Shown piece after piece: positions 1 through 12,093 of a stretch of 64,000 bases of DNA; position 1 is the stretch's first letter; every line of letters starts with the position of its first letter. The stretch is from the NCBI GenBank assembly GCA_030770425.1, contig JASJFT010000030.1, positions 62,001 through 126,000 of the forward strand, written 5' to 3'. This DNA comes from Darksidea phi. Lineage: Eukaryota > Ascomycota > Dothideomycetes > Pleosporales > Lentitheciaceae. The notes beneath the pieces were generated by a model. The model was not told the DNA's origin, did no database searches, and was given only the letters and a program-made list of their open reading frames with translations. A program made the translations under genes and the position numbers.

Positions 1-404
1 TAAACCTCCGCCGACCTGTGCATGGCCACAAGCGGCACATCGACGATCGAGCCTCATGCGTCATGCGCAAGCTCCACTGTCTCTGCCGGTCGGGATTGCT
101 CTGGACGATCTCAAATGGTGAAGTAAACTGGAAGCGCATAAACCAACCATTCTTCCTCGCGACGATACATGTGCGGAAGACGGCCACACGCAAAGACGAC
201 GATAGATGGCGCTTCAAGCTACTGTGTTTGAAACGACAGACACATGCTGTGTAACGCTCAGCATCGGGCCTGCGCAGTGCTGTGCGATGGTGAATCTATG
301 ACTGGGTATAACGGCATGGACCCGTCTTCATTGGTGGATCGTCGTCAACGTGTGGGGGGTACTGAATCGGCGCTTTCAACTACCTACGTGTCAGCTTTCC
401 GTGA

Positions 405-1540
405 GTGAGATTCTTTAAAAAGGTTTATAAGCTGCATGTTAGGAGCCGAAGCATGCCGCAGGCTCGGCCCCCCATGATGTTGATTTCGCTGCAGGAGGCA
501 GTGCAATGCAGCGAGTGCAAGGCTTTTCAGTGCTCTTGCCAATGTTTGTGTAACCCATTTCAATTAGGCATCCATTCAGTCGCCCAAAGCTCGAACAGCT
601 GGAGACGAGACTGCGTAACGCAAATGCGGCTCTTCAGTTGGCGTTGCGGACACTGGGATTGTAAGCAAACCCTTCCATTTATGCTCCATGCCCGTTTGCT
701 CAACACATCTTGTCAGACCCGTGTCACAATTAGGCATCGAGAAATTGGTCACGCTGGAGGCGATGACATCTCTACCAGTTTTCTCGCCGTCCAGTCCCAA
801 GTCTCGGCCATGTGAGTATTCTCCTCCAAGGTATACATAGCACTCTATCCGGAGTCTAGACTCGCTTCGACAGCTTCGAAAATCTTCTTAAGCAGTTGCT
901 TGTTCAACAGCCAGCCAGCAACGGAAGCCCGCAGGAGGTGAGCGCACTCCACCTATCTTTCCAGATATCCAATCGCATCACGCCCACTTCAGATCATCCC
1001 TGCAGTGGCCACCGGCCGGCTCCTCGCAAAACTGGGAGACTTGAGAGACATCTGCGACGTTGCCGGCAATAGTCCGCGGTGCAACACAAATCGGTAGTGC
1101 AATGTTGACTGATACTGAGCGCAGATTCTCATGCTTGTGCCGCCATCGCCGACGCCTCCAATGCAAGAATGTTGTCTAGGGTTCTCTCACCCTCTTCCTT
1201 AAGACGGGCTGCCGCTGAGCAGCGTCCCTCCGGGTGTCCAGCCGCTCAAATAATAACAGGCACAGTTCGAAGCCGGAAACTCGGGTTGACATACATTGGG
1301 CTCCAACGTCTGCTCAACTCAACCCTAACTTCACCTACTATCCTACCGTCGACTCGGAAACTGCACCGGCCTTTGGAACACTGTCTCTGTTACTTGACTC
1401 TCTGGACAAATTGGACGACGTGACGGTGTCCGCAATCTTGAAATTGTTTCGAGCCAAAAAGGCGTCTCCTCAGGCAGTTGATGCCAACAATAGGTCTCTG
1501 GTCTACCACTTGGCTAGATGTGTAACTCTCAACTGATCAT
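405..1540 (+). pseudogene. Decayed ankyrin/STAND-type gene remnant
   Basis: I do not see an intact gene here, but pieces in different plus-strand frames read like one broken fungal protein. Around 575-660 a frame encodes a coiled-coil-like piece (KLEQLETRLRNANAALQLAL). At about 1320-1536 an open stretch contains LFRAKKASPQAVDANNRSL, which resembles an ankyrin-type repeat of fungal STAND effector proteins (inference from general pattern, not a search). Stops and frame changes separate the pieces. No start codon, promoter or splice pattern could be made to join them. It could equally be chance coding-like sequence; confidence is low. Confidence 0.28.
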
Positions 1541-2445
1541 CAGGTTAGCGTAGCAAACCTTCATTCACTGATTCAGATAGCTATAAGCAGCAATAAATCG
1601 GAAGGACATTTACCGAGTCAGGGCGAGCCCAGATCTCTGCCTGCGCTTCTTGGATGCTTGTTTATCAACAAAGCCCCAGAAAACGATTATGATGTGTCCA
1701 GCCAGTAAGTCCTCATTGTTCAGTCAGAAGTGGCTAGCTTGCAGTTGGCTGACGTGTAGTGCGGCACACCGCCCAGTCGTATGTTAACCCTAATCGTAAC
1801 TTACAGAGTTCACATTATAAGTTCAAGCCTTTTGATAAACAAAACTCCCGCACCAATCATGTCTCTTTCTCGCATTACGCAGCTAGCAAATGCCATGCTC
1901 GAGAATGCATCCACTATCATCCACTATCGAACAAGTCCTTGCTTCAAAGGGCCTTCCGAAACCTTCATTCAACCCAAAAGAAAGCATAACATTTCCTCAG
2001 GAAGTTATGCAGGTGTGAGATACGGTACTCAATGCCACATGAAGTTGCATGATCTTCTTCATGCACCCGTTACCCTGATCCTCCGCAAAGCTGTGGTAAA
2101 ACATTTCCGAGCTTCGCCTGTAGCATGCACAATGGCATTCCCCGAAGCTGGAAGTTGAGTGCTCGTTATGTAGCACCGAGCAGTGCGGACAACATTCGCC
2201 GCCTTTCTGTTTGGTCCCGCGCATGCTAGAGAAAGAATTTCCTTCCATGAGTGACCCTGCTGAAGGCCCCTATCGGGTGGGCGGAAAGCGCAACTCGAGC
2301 TCATCGGCTTGCAACCCAGATAGGAACGAACTCCCGTCTCGGATGGATTACCTTAGCTTAAATCTCCGACTTAGAGTGCAAATTATCCAATGGTAGAACG
2401 CCTGGATAAAGACATCAACAAAAAGAAGTTTTGCTATGACTGCCA

Positions 2446-2877
2446 CTACAGCTGTTGCTGTTGCGGGTGCGGCAAGCGAAGCTTGTGACGCAAAGGCTCT
2501 CCCAGCATGCTCTCGACCAGCGACCTATTCACGGCCCGAAAATGCCGTGATACCGTATCCAGCTCAATTTTTGGCTGAGAGAGGTCCATTTCTACGGGCA
2601 ACTTTAGCGGGCCTTCGAGAACTTGTCCGAAGTAGCCTACTGGGGCGCCAAAGTTATGGTATGGGTTGCTGTGGTAGTAGCCACCATGTGTCATAGGTTG
2701 TCCTTGGTCATTTTTGCCCTGCTTTCTGCATCTAAAGAGGATGAAACCAGCGCCGATGCCGACGGCTAATGCAGCAGGGATGCTAACACTAATACGAATA
2801 TTAGTCGCCGTATTTAGGCCACCAGATGACGCTGGCGAGGAGGAGGGAGTATATGTGGAAAGATAGCTTAATCAAAT
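2446..2877 (-). CDS. Partial single-pass membrane protein, TM plus cytoplasmic tail
   Basis: A minus-strand open frame begins without a start codon near 2877 with a Ser/Pro/Thr-rich piece (STYTPSSSPASSGG). It runs into one hydrophobic helix (SVSIPAALAVGIGAGFILF), then a basic stop-transfer (RCRKQGK), then a hydrophilic tail rich in Pro/His/Tyr that ends in four glutamines and a leucine. This layout is that of the C-terminal half of fungal cell-surface sensor-like proteins (Mid2/WSC-like or lectin-type single-pass proteins). The expected signal peptide and ectodomain upstream were not found, so it is either the last exon of a gene whose other exons I missed or a truncated relic. Family is inferred from architecture only. 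Confidence 0.42.
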
Positions 2878-3173
2878 TGATGTCTGTTCGAGCTTATCTT
2901 AATATGTAGTGTAATCCGCTTTCAAATTGCGCATCGAGCCCCGCGAAACTTGATCCGCACAACGAACATGGTTTTCAAGTTATAATCGAAATAAACTCTT
3001 CCATATCATCCTGCCACTAATCGAAAAAGGTAAACAGGGCATCGTAAGGGATGTGGGACGAGCCGTTTCGCTCTTTCCCAATCCTCTTGACAAAGGTAGA
3101 AAGAATTTTAGAGAAGCCCTTGGTAGCTCGTTCATCGCCGTAGGTCTATGTTGTCTCCTACAGTGATATAGTT

Positions 3174-3475
3174 TCAATCGTCTCCTGTAATGCGCTTCGT
3201 CTCATCTATGGTACTGCTGCAAGCCTCTCCCTCTCTGCCCCCGAAGTATTTTTCGTAAAACGTCGCCGCCTCCATCATTCGTAGTAGATCCGGCAAATTA
3301 ATCAAACGGTCCCCGATACTAGATCCCAAGTTTGGGTCGCGAAGTTGAGGGGCCAAATTCCAGGTTTTATTATGGGCTTCTCTAGCTTGGCTCCACTCCA
3401 ACCATATCCGTTTACTATCTAGCCTACGCAGATGCCTAAGGAGATAGTCTAAGACTTTCGGCCCCAGGAATTCTT
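3174..3475 (-). pseudogene. Unidentified coding fragment
   Basis: An open minus-strand frame of about 100 codons starts right after an in-frame TAA near 3475 and ends with GITGDD-stop-like residues at 3174. The peptide looks like real protein: mixed charged and hydrophobic residues with segments such as LLRHLRRLDSKRIWLEW and LPDLLRMMEAATFYEKYFGG, which predict amphipathic helices. There is no plausible start or signal, and upstream DNA turns abruptly AT-rich at 3480, so it looks like the end of a gene cut by a repeat insertion. I do not recognise the family. Confidence 0.3.
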
Positions 3476-3479
3476 AGAA

Positions 3480-4782
3480 TATCTCAATAGACATTATAGT
3501 GTTAGCTTAAGAGAGTACAAGTATTAACGAGGTTAAGAGGTATAGGAGAGTATATGGGGGAATCTTTTTAGCTTAGTATACACTAAGCTTAATAAACATA
3601 CCTGACAGCTTAGACTCAATCTACGGTATAGTGGATTAATTGTTCGAATTATTAAGCTGAATTATTAATACCCTATATGGCTAGGAAATAAATTGGCAAA
3701 TTTTAACTCTGCGCGAAAGCAGCCAAGTAAACGAAAAAGCAAAAGACAAAACATAGCAATGATTCTACGTTTTACTACACGGAAGGCAATTATTCATTTT
3801 TCACTTTGCTTTCAGTCCGGCATAACCAAGACAATGATGATCAGACTAAATCCAACAAGAATCCTATATATGGACTGTTGCTACTGAGCATGGTCACCCG
3901 CCCATTTTCAAAGCTGACAAAGTCAGATAAGGTCTGCAAGCAAGCGGACCACACCGCCTGTGCTCGGAAGATCTTCATGGAAACGATGATAACATGTGCA
4001 CAGGACCGAGTCGGAAACGCCCGAGCGGCGTGACCTACAATGTGGCGCCCAACCATTCCAGAAAACTGATTATTGCTGTCACCTGAGAGATCGCCCTGGC
4101 TGTAGGATCATTTGTCTACAACCTTGTTTGCGGAATTACCGGTATCCGGAGTGCTGCCAAGTCACTGAGACCACTTCTGGACGAAGGGACCGCGACACGA
4201 ATATAGTGCTAAGGTGCAGTCGCGACTAGCTTCCATTGAATTGACCCCTTCCAACTTGGGCAGCCACCCAAAATGAGTATAACTTTCGTATGATGATGCG
4301 GATACGGGTCCTAGGAAAACGCGCTCATCTTGCGCCAGTCCGAGATGGAGTATGTCTCCAACTGCCCAACGGCGATCTTAGAGGAATGTTGCCGCGCTAA
4401 GCCTCTGTCCCGTCAACGCCGGTTGAGTAGAGTTGAAAGAGGTGGCTTACGCGAGCGGTCAGCTTATGTCTGTCCAGGGCTGGAGAACTGCTCACGGGCG
4501 TTCGAGCACGTGAGGAGAAATGATTGGATGCTATCATCCTTCCACTATCAGCAACATCTGATCATTGGCGCCATGCCGCAATTGAGAGCTGTACAAGATT
4601 TCTCGGCACAACACTTTAGTATTCAGCAATGGCATCATGTGCGAGACTTGGAGGCATCTTACGTGTGTTGGCTCCGCAATTCTTCGTTCCATATGCGCTC
4701 TTTGAGATTAGGTACTTCACGTTTCTCTGCCCAACATCGCTCAGCGTCAGCAATCACTGGATGTGTACCATGCTTCAGCACC
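3480..4782. other. Gene-free stretch with AT-rich patch
   Basis: Positions 3480-3760 are AT-rich with many TA dinucleotides, like the RIP-affected islands elsewhere in the window. From 3800 to 4780 base composition is ordinary. Long frames there carry no recognisable motif, and the last part is the probable promoter of the cupin gene. Confidence 0.4.
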
Positions 4783-4788
4783 TATAAA
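4783..4788 (+). promoter_or_regulatory. TATA box of the cupin gene
   Basis: TATAAA lies 83 bp upstream of the ATG at 4866, in the normal position for a fungal core promoter with a 5' leader of about 50 nt. Confidence 0.5.
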
Positions 4789-4865
4789 GTGTCCACCATT
4801 CCGCGCCGAAGAGTCCAGCAATCACTCTTCCAGCTGAAGTCCCCATTGAGCAGTAAAGTTCAACT

Positions 4866-5849
4866 ATGCATCACTTCTTCTCCGTCCTCAGCTTGGCGCT
4901 TGCCGGCGTTAGTGTGGCATCACCAGTACAGCAGGTTCTCTCCGAGCCCCACGACCCTGAGTTCCCTCTTCCGCAACCGCTTCCTTTCAATACCACTCTC
5001 CCCGGAATCGATTATGCTCTATTCGCTGCGCTCAAGACCTCCCCGAATGCCGTCACTCGCGCCGCTCTCCTTCCGGACTCCGCATTCAAGTTTGACTTTA
5101 TTAATCCGCCGGATGTTCCTTTCGCTAAGCTCCAAGGCAAAGGTGGCACTCTCGTGAACGCCATTGGCTTGACGATGCCAGCGCTTGTTGGAAATGGGGC
5201 CGCCGCTGCTATCGGCTTTACCAAGCCTTGCGGGTAAGTCATCATTATATGACAGGCTGCACTAGGTCTCATATCTTCCAAGATATCGCTAATGTATGTT
5301 AGCTTCAACACGCCACACACACATAACCGCGCCACCGAGCTCGCTATCGTCGTCAAGGTTCGCCCTCCCAGAACGCTCTGACTTGCGCCTAACAATAACT
5401 CTAACTGCTTTTGTGATACTAGGGCCGCATGATCACGGAATTTGTCTCCGAAACCGGTGTACGAAAGATCCGCAACGAGCACCAGACCTACTCCATGGCC
5501 GTCTTCCCACAAGGCGCGCTCCACTTGGAGTTCAATCCCGACTGCGAAGGTTTGTTCGCCAAGTATATATGCCAGTCTAAGACTTTCAGCTTACTTATGT
5601 CCCTCCACGACTACAGAAATGATTTTTGTAGCTACTTTCAACGACGAAGATCCCGGCCTCAACACGCCGGCTGAATCGCTGTTTCAGCTGGATGATGACT
5701 TCGCTGGTTTGGCGCTGGGCTTGGAATTTCTTCCTGGTGCGGACATTGATAAGTTCCGGCATCTGGTTCCGGCTACGCTTGCTCAGGGAGTGGAGAGCTG
5801 TCTCAAGAGGTGTGGCATCAAGAAGAATAAGGCAGTAACGGAACTTTAG
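4866..5849 (+). CDS. Secreted germin/spherulin-1A-like cupin
   Basis: Joining 4866-5233, 5303-5357, 5423-5549 and 5617-5849 gives 260 residues, and all three introns have GT-AG ends. The N-terminus (MHHFFSVLSLALAGVSVASP) is a signal peptide. Cupin motif 1 is complete: HTHNRATE gives the HxHx4E metal ligands, split by intron 1 just upstream. Motif 2 is complete: PQGALHLEFN gives PxGx2Hx3N. All four ligands (His, His, Glu, His) of a germin-type metal site are therefore present. Fungal members are secreted and wall-associated, linked to stress or spherulation in Physarum, with activity mostly unknown. The gene looks intact and has its own TATA box. The family call is secure; enzymatic activity is not shown by the sequence. 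Confidence 0.9.
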
Positions 5850-6457
5850 GGGATTACAGTGGATGTAAAGCAGCTTAAGATAGTAAGCATCAATCTTTCA
5901 ACGCACCTGAAGGTGGATGTAATGGAGTTGTGACTTAAGGGGCTTCTTGGAAAGCTATAAGCTAGTCATTGATACTGAATGAATTACACTCCTTTCCATT
6001 CGAACAACGACAAACCTCTCACCTTTCTCACTATGTGGGACCCTGTCATCCAAGCGATGAACAAGTGAACTACGTACGGAAGCGTGATAACATGATCACA
6101 ATGATGATGGATAAAAAGATGGAGACAAGTATACCTCAAGCGTTGCAGCCAGACTAACTTTGTTGTGCCATGACGTGCCCGTTCGTGCGAGCCCCACGCC
6201 CGGGATACGAAAAGCACCTCGTAACAGAACCGTTATTTGAAGTGTGAACCATCTCGACTTCATTCGGTCTAACATACGTTATATCGGTTGTTTTACCGTT
6301 GCCTAATGTCTGAAAGAGCTCGACCCCGTCAACATACACCCTATTGGTTACTGTGTAGGCTGGACTCATCGATGGGTACCGAACGGAGCTCGAGAAGCTC
6401 GTTGCAGCGGCTGGCAGAAGGAGAAGGCCTAGTAGGCGCTACGGCGGGCACTTATAG

Positions 6458-6670
6458 TCATATGACGGAGTCCCGATCGCCACGAGCGCTGTCAAACAGC
6501 TTCGACCGGCAGTTTGGGCAGCTGTTAAAGGTCTGGAACCACGTCTCCAAGCATGACTTGCAGAATTGGTGTTCGCAGCCCGGTATTTCGACGCAGATAC
6601 GCTTGTCGGTTTCGTCGGAATTGTGCTCCTCGTTACAGATGGAGCAGGTGCCCAGCTGCAATCTGGACAT
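6458..6670 (-). CDS. Small RING-finger protein (70 aa)
   Basis: A single open frame from an ATG at 6670 encodes a bare C3HC4 RING: Cys9-x2-Cys12, Cys32-x-His34-x2-Cys37-x2-Cys40, then Cys51-x2-Cys54, followed by about 16 residues. RING domains bind two zinc ions and recruit E2 ubiquitin-conjugating enzymes. With no other domain visible it would be a minimal E3-like or adaptor protein. Its stop lies in ordinary sequence, and an extra 3' exon cannot be excluded because another frame stays open from 6369 to 6154. All eight ligands are kept, which argues that the gene is real. Confidence 0.62.
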   Translation of the reverse strand: MSRLQLGTCSICNEEHNSDETDKRICVEIPGCEHQFCKSCLETWFQTFNSCPNCRSKLFDSARGDRDSVI

Positions 6671-6942
6671 GAAGCGCTATTGGATTAGGGGTTTCAGTAC
6701 CATACCTAGTGAGTTGATTGTATTTATATATGGGTGTATGTTTGTACTGTGTGTTGGGCGTTACCAGAAAAGAAAAGCAGGCTTGTATTATATGCCTAGC
6801 AATCGGGTAGAAGTCACACGCCGTTGCTCCACAATACTTCATCTGATGAGGAGTCCAGAAGTTCCAACCGCAGAATAAAATATAAGTCGTACACTACGGG
6901 TTACAAACTTGATCCAGTTGCTAAAATGGTGCGCCATTGCTA

Positions 6943-9153
6943 TCAACATTTTGGGCAGGTCCGAGGCTCAGCCTCTACTGCTGTTGAATTAGTAGCCCAG
7001 GAATCCTTGCTTTGGAGCTTCCTCGCGGAGCACTCAGCGCACTCGTTCTGGGTGATACTCATTTCCAACCTAGATATAGATGAAAGTGGAAGGTCTCTAA
7101 GTCGCTCATTGCTCGACGTTACGGGAAATTCTTTGTCGATGTGCTGCCATGATCCTTCTCCTTGTGCCTCATATGCTCTTCGTTGAAGCTGGAAGACGCC
7201 ATCCTGAATCCATCTATCAAGCTTGGGTGCCATTGCGCGTCTAAATTTGCTGAGGGTGATCAAGAATCGTAGAAGCATAAAATCAATACCGGCGACGAAG
7301 ATCGAAAAGGCCGCAATAAGGGCTAGACCGAAAGCATTGATGGTACTGTGAAGATATCAGCTGTAGAACGAGACTGATAGCAATAGGTGAGCTTACACAA
7401 ACCCACCAGACTTCCTCAACCGCTGTACTTGGCATAGCTGCTTTTCACCGGTAGTAGTTTCGTTCCTCATATATGCACGAGCGGTAGGCTCGCGCACATC
7501 CGGTCCAATTGCATAATCAGACACGGCCGTCTGCAATGCAGCCCATACAGATGATTCCCATCCAGCCACCTCCTGAACCCACTGGTCGTCTGGAAGTGAA
7601 TCAATGAAGCCAGCTCCTCCCGCCATATCCTTGGCTTTCAATATATCTAGGCCGGCATCAGAAATATCAAAGAGTAGACTCGATGTGATTAGCAACTCAA
7701 TTGCAGCACGCTGGACGTCGCTGGCACCTGGATACTCCTCTGAAGTAACCTTGCCGGGCAGGGCGGTAAGATTTGAGCAGTAGTCCGACTGCCCATCGCG
7801 GGCGAAGCAGAACTGATACTACCGTATTCGTTAATTGTGCATCCAACGCAGATAGTATGCCACCCACCTGTTGCGCACAGCCCATTCCCGAAGATAGAGA
7901 ATCCGAGAAATACCAAGTTTCGTTCGTGCCCCTTGCGGTCCAAATAATTTCGGATTCGTGAGCGGCGAAGAAAATGTCATCAACAGCGCGTCCATATCCC
8001 ATTGAATTTTTCCACACCATCACGATTACAAGATCCCTGTCCGCGCTCTTCATTTTTGGGAGCGGATCAAAATCATTCATGTCAGCCCAAGCACTATTTC
8101 CGTACGCTGTGGCATAACTGGTGACCTTTATCAGCATCCAAGACTCTCGTCTGCCTGCGGCTTTGTGATCTCTTACTCTTCTTGATAGGAGTTGGTAATA
8201 TTCGACACAGCAAGGCTGTGAACGAACGTAGCATTTGGCCACGACGTTTCGTAAGCGATATCTCCATAATGCACAACGAGAAGCTCCTCTCCCGGAAACG
8301 GTGTGCGGCCAATGTCAGGATAGTCAGTGGCGTTCACTATCGTAGTACGACTTGCGGTGTCGAGAACGGCGCAGGTTGTTTGTCTGCGAAACTTTACATG
8401 GTCTTTCAATGCCAAGTTTAGTCCGAATCCGTCGTTGAGATTGACCAGTCCGGAGTCGAATTGTATAGCGGGAAGGCTCGCATCGATGCACATGGATTCA
8501 AATGGACACACAACCCGTTTCTGCGAAAATGGAATATATGGCCGGGTGAAGATTCCGCAACGGGTTGGCAGTCGCGAATCGGTTTGGTAGCAGTCTTCTG
8601 CGTAGGATTTACTTATCGCCAACACCTTTACTTCGAGCGGCCGGAGACCGAGAGCGTTGTCCACATAGCCGTCCATAGAAGGATCGATGTTCAGCGGTCC
8701 GCAAAAGGGACTCGAGACCAAAACTTGCAAGTCGTTGCCTGTAACAATATACGAGGAGGCAATGCCAACAACGACGGTTCCGATCCAGAATGCCATTGCC
8801 AGAAACAGCGGAACCAATGACCTTAGAAACGCCCGATTAACACGTTTCCGCCAAAACAGCCAGAGCTTGGCTGAGTCTGCGAGGAGGGAGGCCGGCGTGG
8901 GTAATGTGCGAAGAAGAACTTGTTGTTGGCGGAAGAGGCCATCTTCCGGGAGTCCATTCGCACGCAGTTGGTGTACAATAAATGCGACGATATTCCAGAG
9001 ATGCGCTGTCCCCATAGATGCAAGAATGGCCAGGAGGGCGATGACAATGGTACCAGCTTGGACTTCGGCGGTGATGGTTTTCCCTGCGACGGATCCTTCA
9101 TCGAGTCTGGTCCAGAGACCACGCTTCACGAAGCGCACATCCACCTCAGACAT
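6943..9153 (-). CDS. Fungal polytopic membrane protein, unknown function (675 aa)
   Basis: Joining 9153-8209, 8125-7868, 7818-7397 and 7345-6943 gives one uninterrupted frame of 675 residues. Introns of 83, 49 and 51 bp have GT-AG ends; the first junction (8126-8208) is the least certain. The ATG at 9153 starts a sequence like many uncharacterised ascomycete proteins. Two N-terminal membrane helices lie near residues 30-60 and 115-140. A large ectodomain follows with many Cys and N-glycosylation sites (NATF, NETW, NLT). A last helix (FGLALIAAFSIFVAGIDFMLL) follows intron 3, and a basic tail ends in CPKC. I know no function for this family. Confidence 0.72.
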
Positions 9154-9199
9154 GGCTGCGTCCTGAAGGAGCGCCTAACGGGTCTGGATTCAAGTGGAG

Positions 9200-10029
9200 A
9201 GGTTGCGCAGGATGCGATATAATATTTGTCCAGCGGGAAGGACCGCAAAGAACCCGGCTTGGTAGCTGGGGTCTTTCGCGACCGTATCGGTGGGAACTTC
9301 TCCTTTAGCTTGCTGACTGCATTTGCGTGTGAGAAAGGGGTTCAGCTGGTACCGGGTATTGGGGAGATCGTGGGAATTGAGGCTATAACCGATGTAGTCG
9401 TTGACGATCAGCTCGCTCCCCAGTTACGCTTTCCAACAGTACGCATGCTCGAAGATAAAGAGTTTTAACGTCGAGCGACAAAATCACGCCTGAAAACCGT
9501 TCTAACGATATCGGTGGCGTGGAAGTATTAGGTTTAGTGCCGGCATTTGGTGGGTCCCAAAAATATCGCGACCCTTGCATGGCGATGCAGTCAGCGGAAA
9601 TGAAGAGCCTCTATTGGCCACACTTGCCGTGGCCTGCCTCATCGGTCCGTTCCAAAATAAGCATATCAATGGCCGGCCATTAGGGGCAAAAGTACCAAAC
9701 CAAAATCGTGAGCAAGGAATATTAAAACTAGGTATATCACTACTGAAACTCACGTATAACTACGAATATTTAATTGATACTATTATATATAGATTTTACT
9801 TCCTCTTCTCTACATTATATTAGCTTTTGGACTAGCTATATTTTTTATACTCTAGTTATTAATAAAAGAGAGTACTATTGTAAAAGAAGAAGAAGATGAT
9901 GATGATGATGATGATGATGACGTTGATGGGGTGCCAAGGAGTCATCGCCATTGTTGATTGGAACTTGAATATATACCTAGTAGCGGAATGGTGGTTTATA
10001 CAAGCATCCATTCCTACTCCAACACCACA
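9200..10029. other. Gene-free stretch with AT-rich patch
   Basis: No open frame here shows a domain or plausible splice structure. Positions 9700-9880 are AT-rich, resembling RIP-altered repeat DNA. The rest is unassigned intergenic sequence between two genes, one ending and one starting on the minus strand. Confidence 0.4.
9886..9920. repeat. GAA/GAT microsatellite
   Basis: A run of GAA triplets passes into about nine GAT triplets at 9886-9920. It creates a poly-Met frame that has no coding significance. Confidence 0.85.
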
Positions 10030-11258
10030 TTATCCACCCAAGCCAACCCTCAGCACTCTCTCCCTAAACCACGGTAGAAACAACTCCTCGACCCACCCTC
10101 GACATAAACACTTCAGCACAGCCAGTAACCGATAACACCCAACCAGTGTCTGAGTGTCTCCAACCATCCACGGCACTTTCACAATCGCAATCCGTCCGTG
10201 CGAGTCCCGCATCCAGTACATTTCCCACGAATGGCCGAACACAAGCAGGCCCGGCAACGGCGCGCACCGCGTCTCCGGGCCGGTGAACCGCGCGATGGAG
10301 TTCTGCCAGGCGGCCATCCACATCGCAAGTTTGTACTTTGCGTCGTCTTCATCGTTGTGGCCGCGCTTGGTTTCGATGGAGATGAGGGCGGGCCGCTTAT
10401 CGTTGCACAGGGACTGATTAATAGTGCGGAGGTTCTCGTCCTGCGTACGGAGGATGCTGTTGATGTGATATTGTGCGCCGCCGTCGGGTTTCCAGCATAG
10501 GACGAAGTCGACGACCTTAGGGTCGCTGGTATCTTCTTTGAACAGAGGAGCGAATTCGCGGATGGGCTTCGCCGTGGTGACTGTAATGGACCCACATGTG
10601 TTCTGAAATGGGGCAAGAGCAAGGGCGAAGAGTGGCTCATGCACCTTGGTATTCCACTGCGATTCGTGGGCTCCGTCAAGCGACAGCGTATGGGCAACGT
10701 CGACTATGCTCTTTAGTGTGTTATATTCAGATTGCGCGTGGTCGAATTCAAAGATGCTGATGTCGGAATCCTCGACGTCCTCGGCCGGTGGCGGCGGCGG
10801 CGGAGCAAGCATGTGCTCGAACAGATGCTCCGTCCGCTCCAGCTTGTCCTTGATTGCACGAGGGACAATACCCGAGTCGTGACATATTGACTCCAGCTCC
10901 TTCCAGCATTGCTGCAGCCCATGGTCGCGAAGCGCCGCCCGAGTGTTCTTGTCGGGATATATCCACAGCACGGGCTTCTCGAGGATGGTCATGTCCCTAA
11001 GTTTCTTGGCCGGACTCGCCGGTCGACTGCTGTGCCCTCCGCTCTGTTGAGAGCGTCGGCTTCGCTGAGAACCGGGGTGGGAATTTTGCGATACGCTGTC
11101 GATGGCTATCGAGCTCGTCGTCGTCGTGAACGGGGGGGGGGGGGGGGGGGGGTTTAAAAATTTTTTTGCCCAAGGGGGGGGGAGGGGGAGGGGGGTTTAA
11201 GCCGCGTAGTGTTAAAGTATATATTTTTTTTGTTTTAAACCAAAGCCACCNNNNNNAC

Positions 11259-11356
<98 letters not shown>

Positions 11357-11813
11357 TTTACAAAGTTGATTGCCGAAGGGTGGGCGAGAGGACTGGGGCT
11401 TTCCTCCGCTTCTGGTTCCTGAGATCTCTTTGTATGCTTTGAACCCTAGCCTCCTCCGTCACAAAGCCCACGCTCTTCATAGCACGCCTGGACTGCGGTT
11501 TGCCATCCCCGACTTTCTCTACCACGACGCTCCTCGCTGTCATAGCCCGCCTCTTTGGGTTGGCTGTGCTTCGGTTGCGGGGGCTCTTGGACGGGCTGGG
11601 CGGCGGCGGTGCGGAAATGTTGTTTTCAACAGGAGCAAGTGCACGCCGCTTCTCCGGTCGCAGCGGGCTGCGACCATATAAAGGGCTCGATGCGAACCCT
11701 GCCTCACGGGTCCGCTTGCGAGTGTGAGCGCTGGGCTTGTTTCCGCGACTCACGGTGAGCGCGGTGTCAACGTCGGAAAGCCAGGCGGCGACAACGGCGG
11801 AATCGAGGGTCAT
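10030..11813 (-). CDS. PDDEXK nuclease-like protein, interrupted by assembly gap
   Basis: Two minus-strand frames belong to one fungal protein. The 5' part (11813 to about 11360) starts at an ATG and encodes a basic Ser/Pro-rich N-terminus beginning MTLDSAVVAAWLSDVDTAL. The 3' part is open from the gap edge (about 11130) through a Ser/Gln/Arg-rich linker into the folded domain and ends at 10030. The nuclease core is visible as DFVLCWKPD followed by ALISIETKRG, giving the D...ExK signature of PD-(D/E)XK folds, with a helix KYKLAMWMAAW after it. This matches the PDDEXK-like domain common in Pezizomycotina proteins of unknown role. An apparent TAA at 11358 sits exactly where sequence quality collapses, so I read it as artefact and not mutation. 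Confidence 0.7.
11126..11356. other. Assembly gap with homopolymer artefacts
   Basis: The stretch consists of long G runs, T runs, six N bases and then more than 80 C bases broken by a single G. Such sequence at the two edges of an N gap is typical of failed sequencing reads. It lies inside the PDDEXK-like gene. No biology should be read from it. Confidence 0.9.
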
Positions 11814-12093
11814 TAAGAGGACAAATGCCCTAGAAAAGATGCGATGAACTATTCGTTTGGATTTTCATGGCGGGAGTCTCTCTTGTAAGGTCCGCACGAA
11901 TGCCATGGGCTATATGGTGGGCGTTGTTGTACGGGAATAGGTAGGTGTTGTGTTTGTTACTTTGGCGGACATGGCCGACCTGGCCGACCACGCTTTGCCC
12001 GATCCAGCCTCAGCGCCTTGGCTAGGACTTCGATATCGAAAATTTCAGATAGTCGCGTAAGGATTAGGTTGTCAGCACTCTAACACTGAGTTA
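11814..12093. other. Upstream region of the PDDEXK-like gene
   Basis: Ordinary-composition DNA with no supported gene. It should contain the promoter of the minus-strand PDDEXK-like gene. I found no clear core element. Confidence 0.3.

Noticed and set aside
4330..5157. 275-codon plus-strand open frame overlapping the cupin gene
   Set aside because: Its 3' part is an out-of-frame shadow of the cupin exon, and its 5' part has no motif and covers the promoter.
9226..9468. Plus-strand 80-codon frame after the membrane-protein gene
   Set aside because: It covers the upstream region of the minus-strand gene and shows no domain or conservation cue.
11166..11369. Poly-proline open frame
   Set aside because: It is a translation of the poly-C artefact across the assembly gap.
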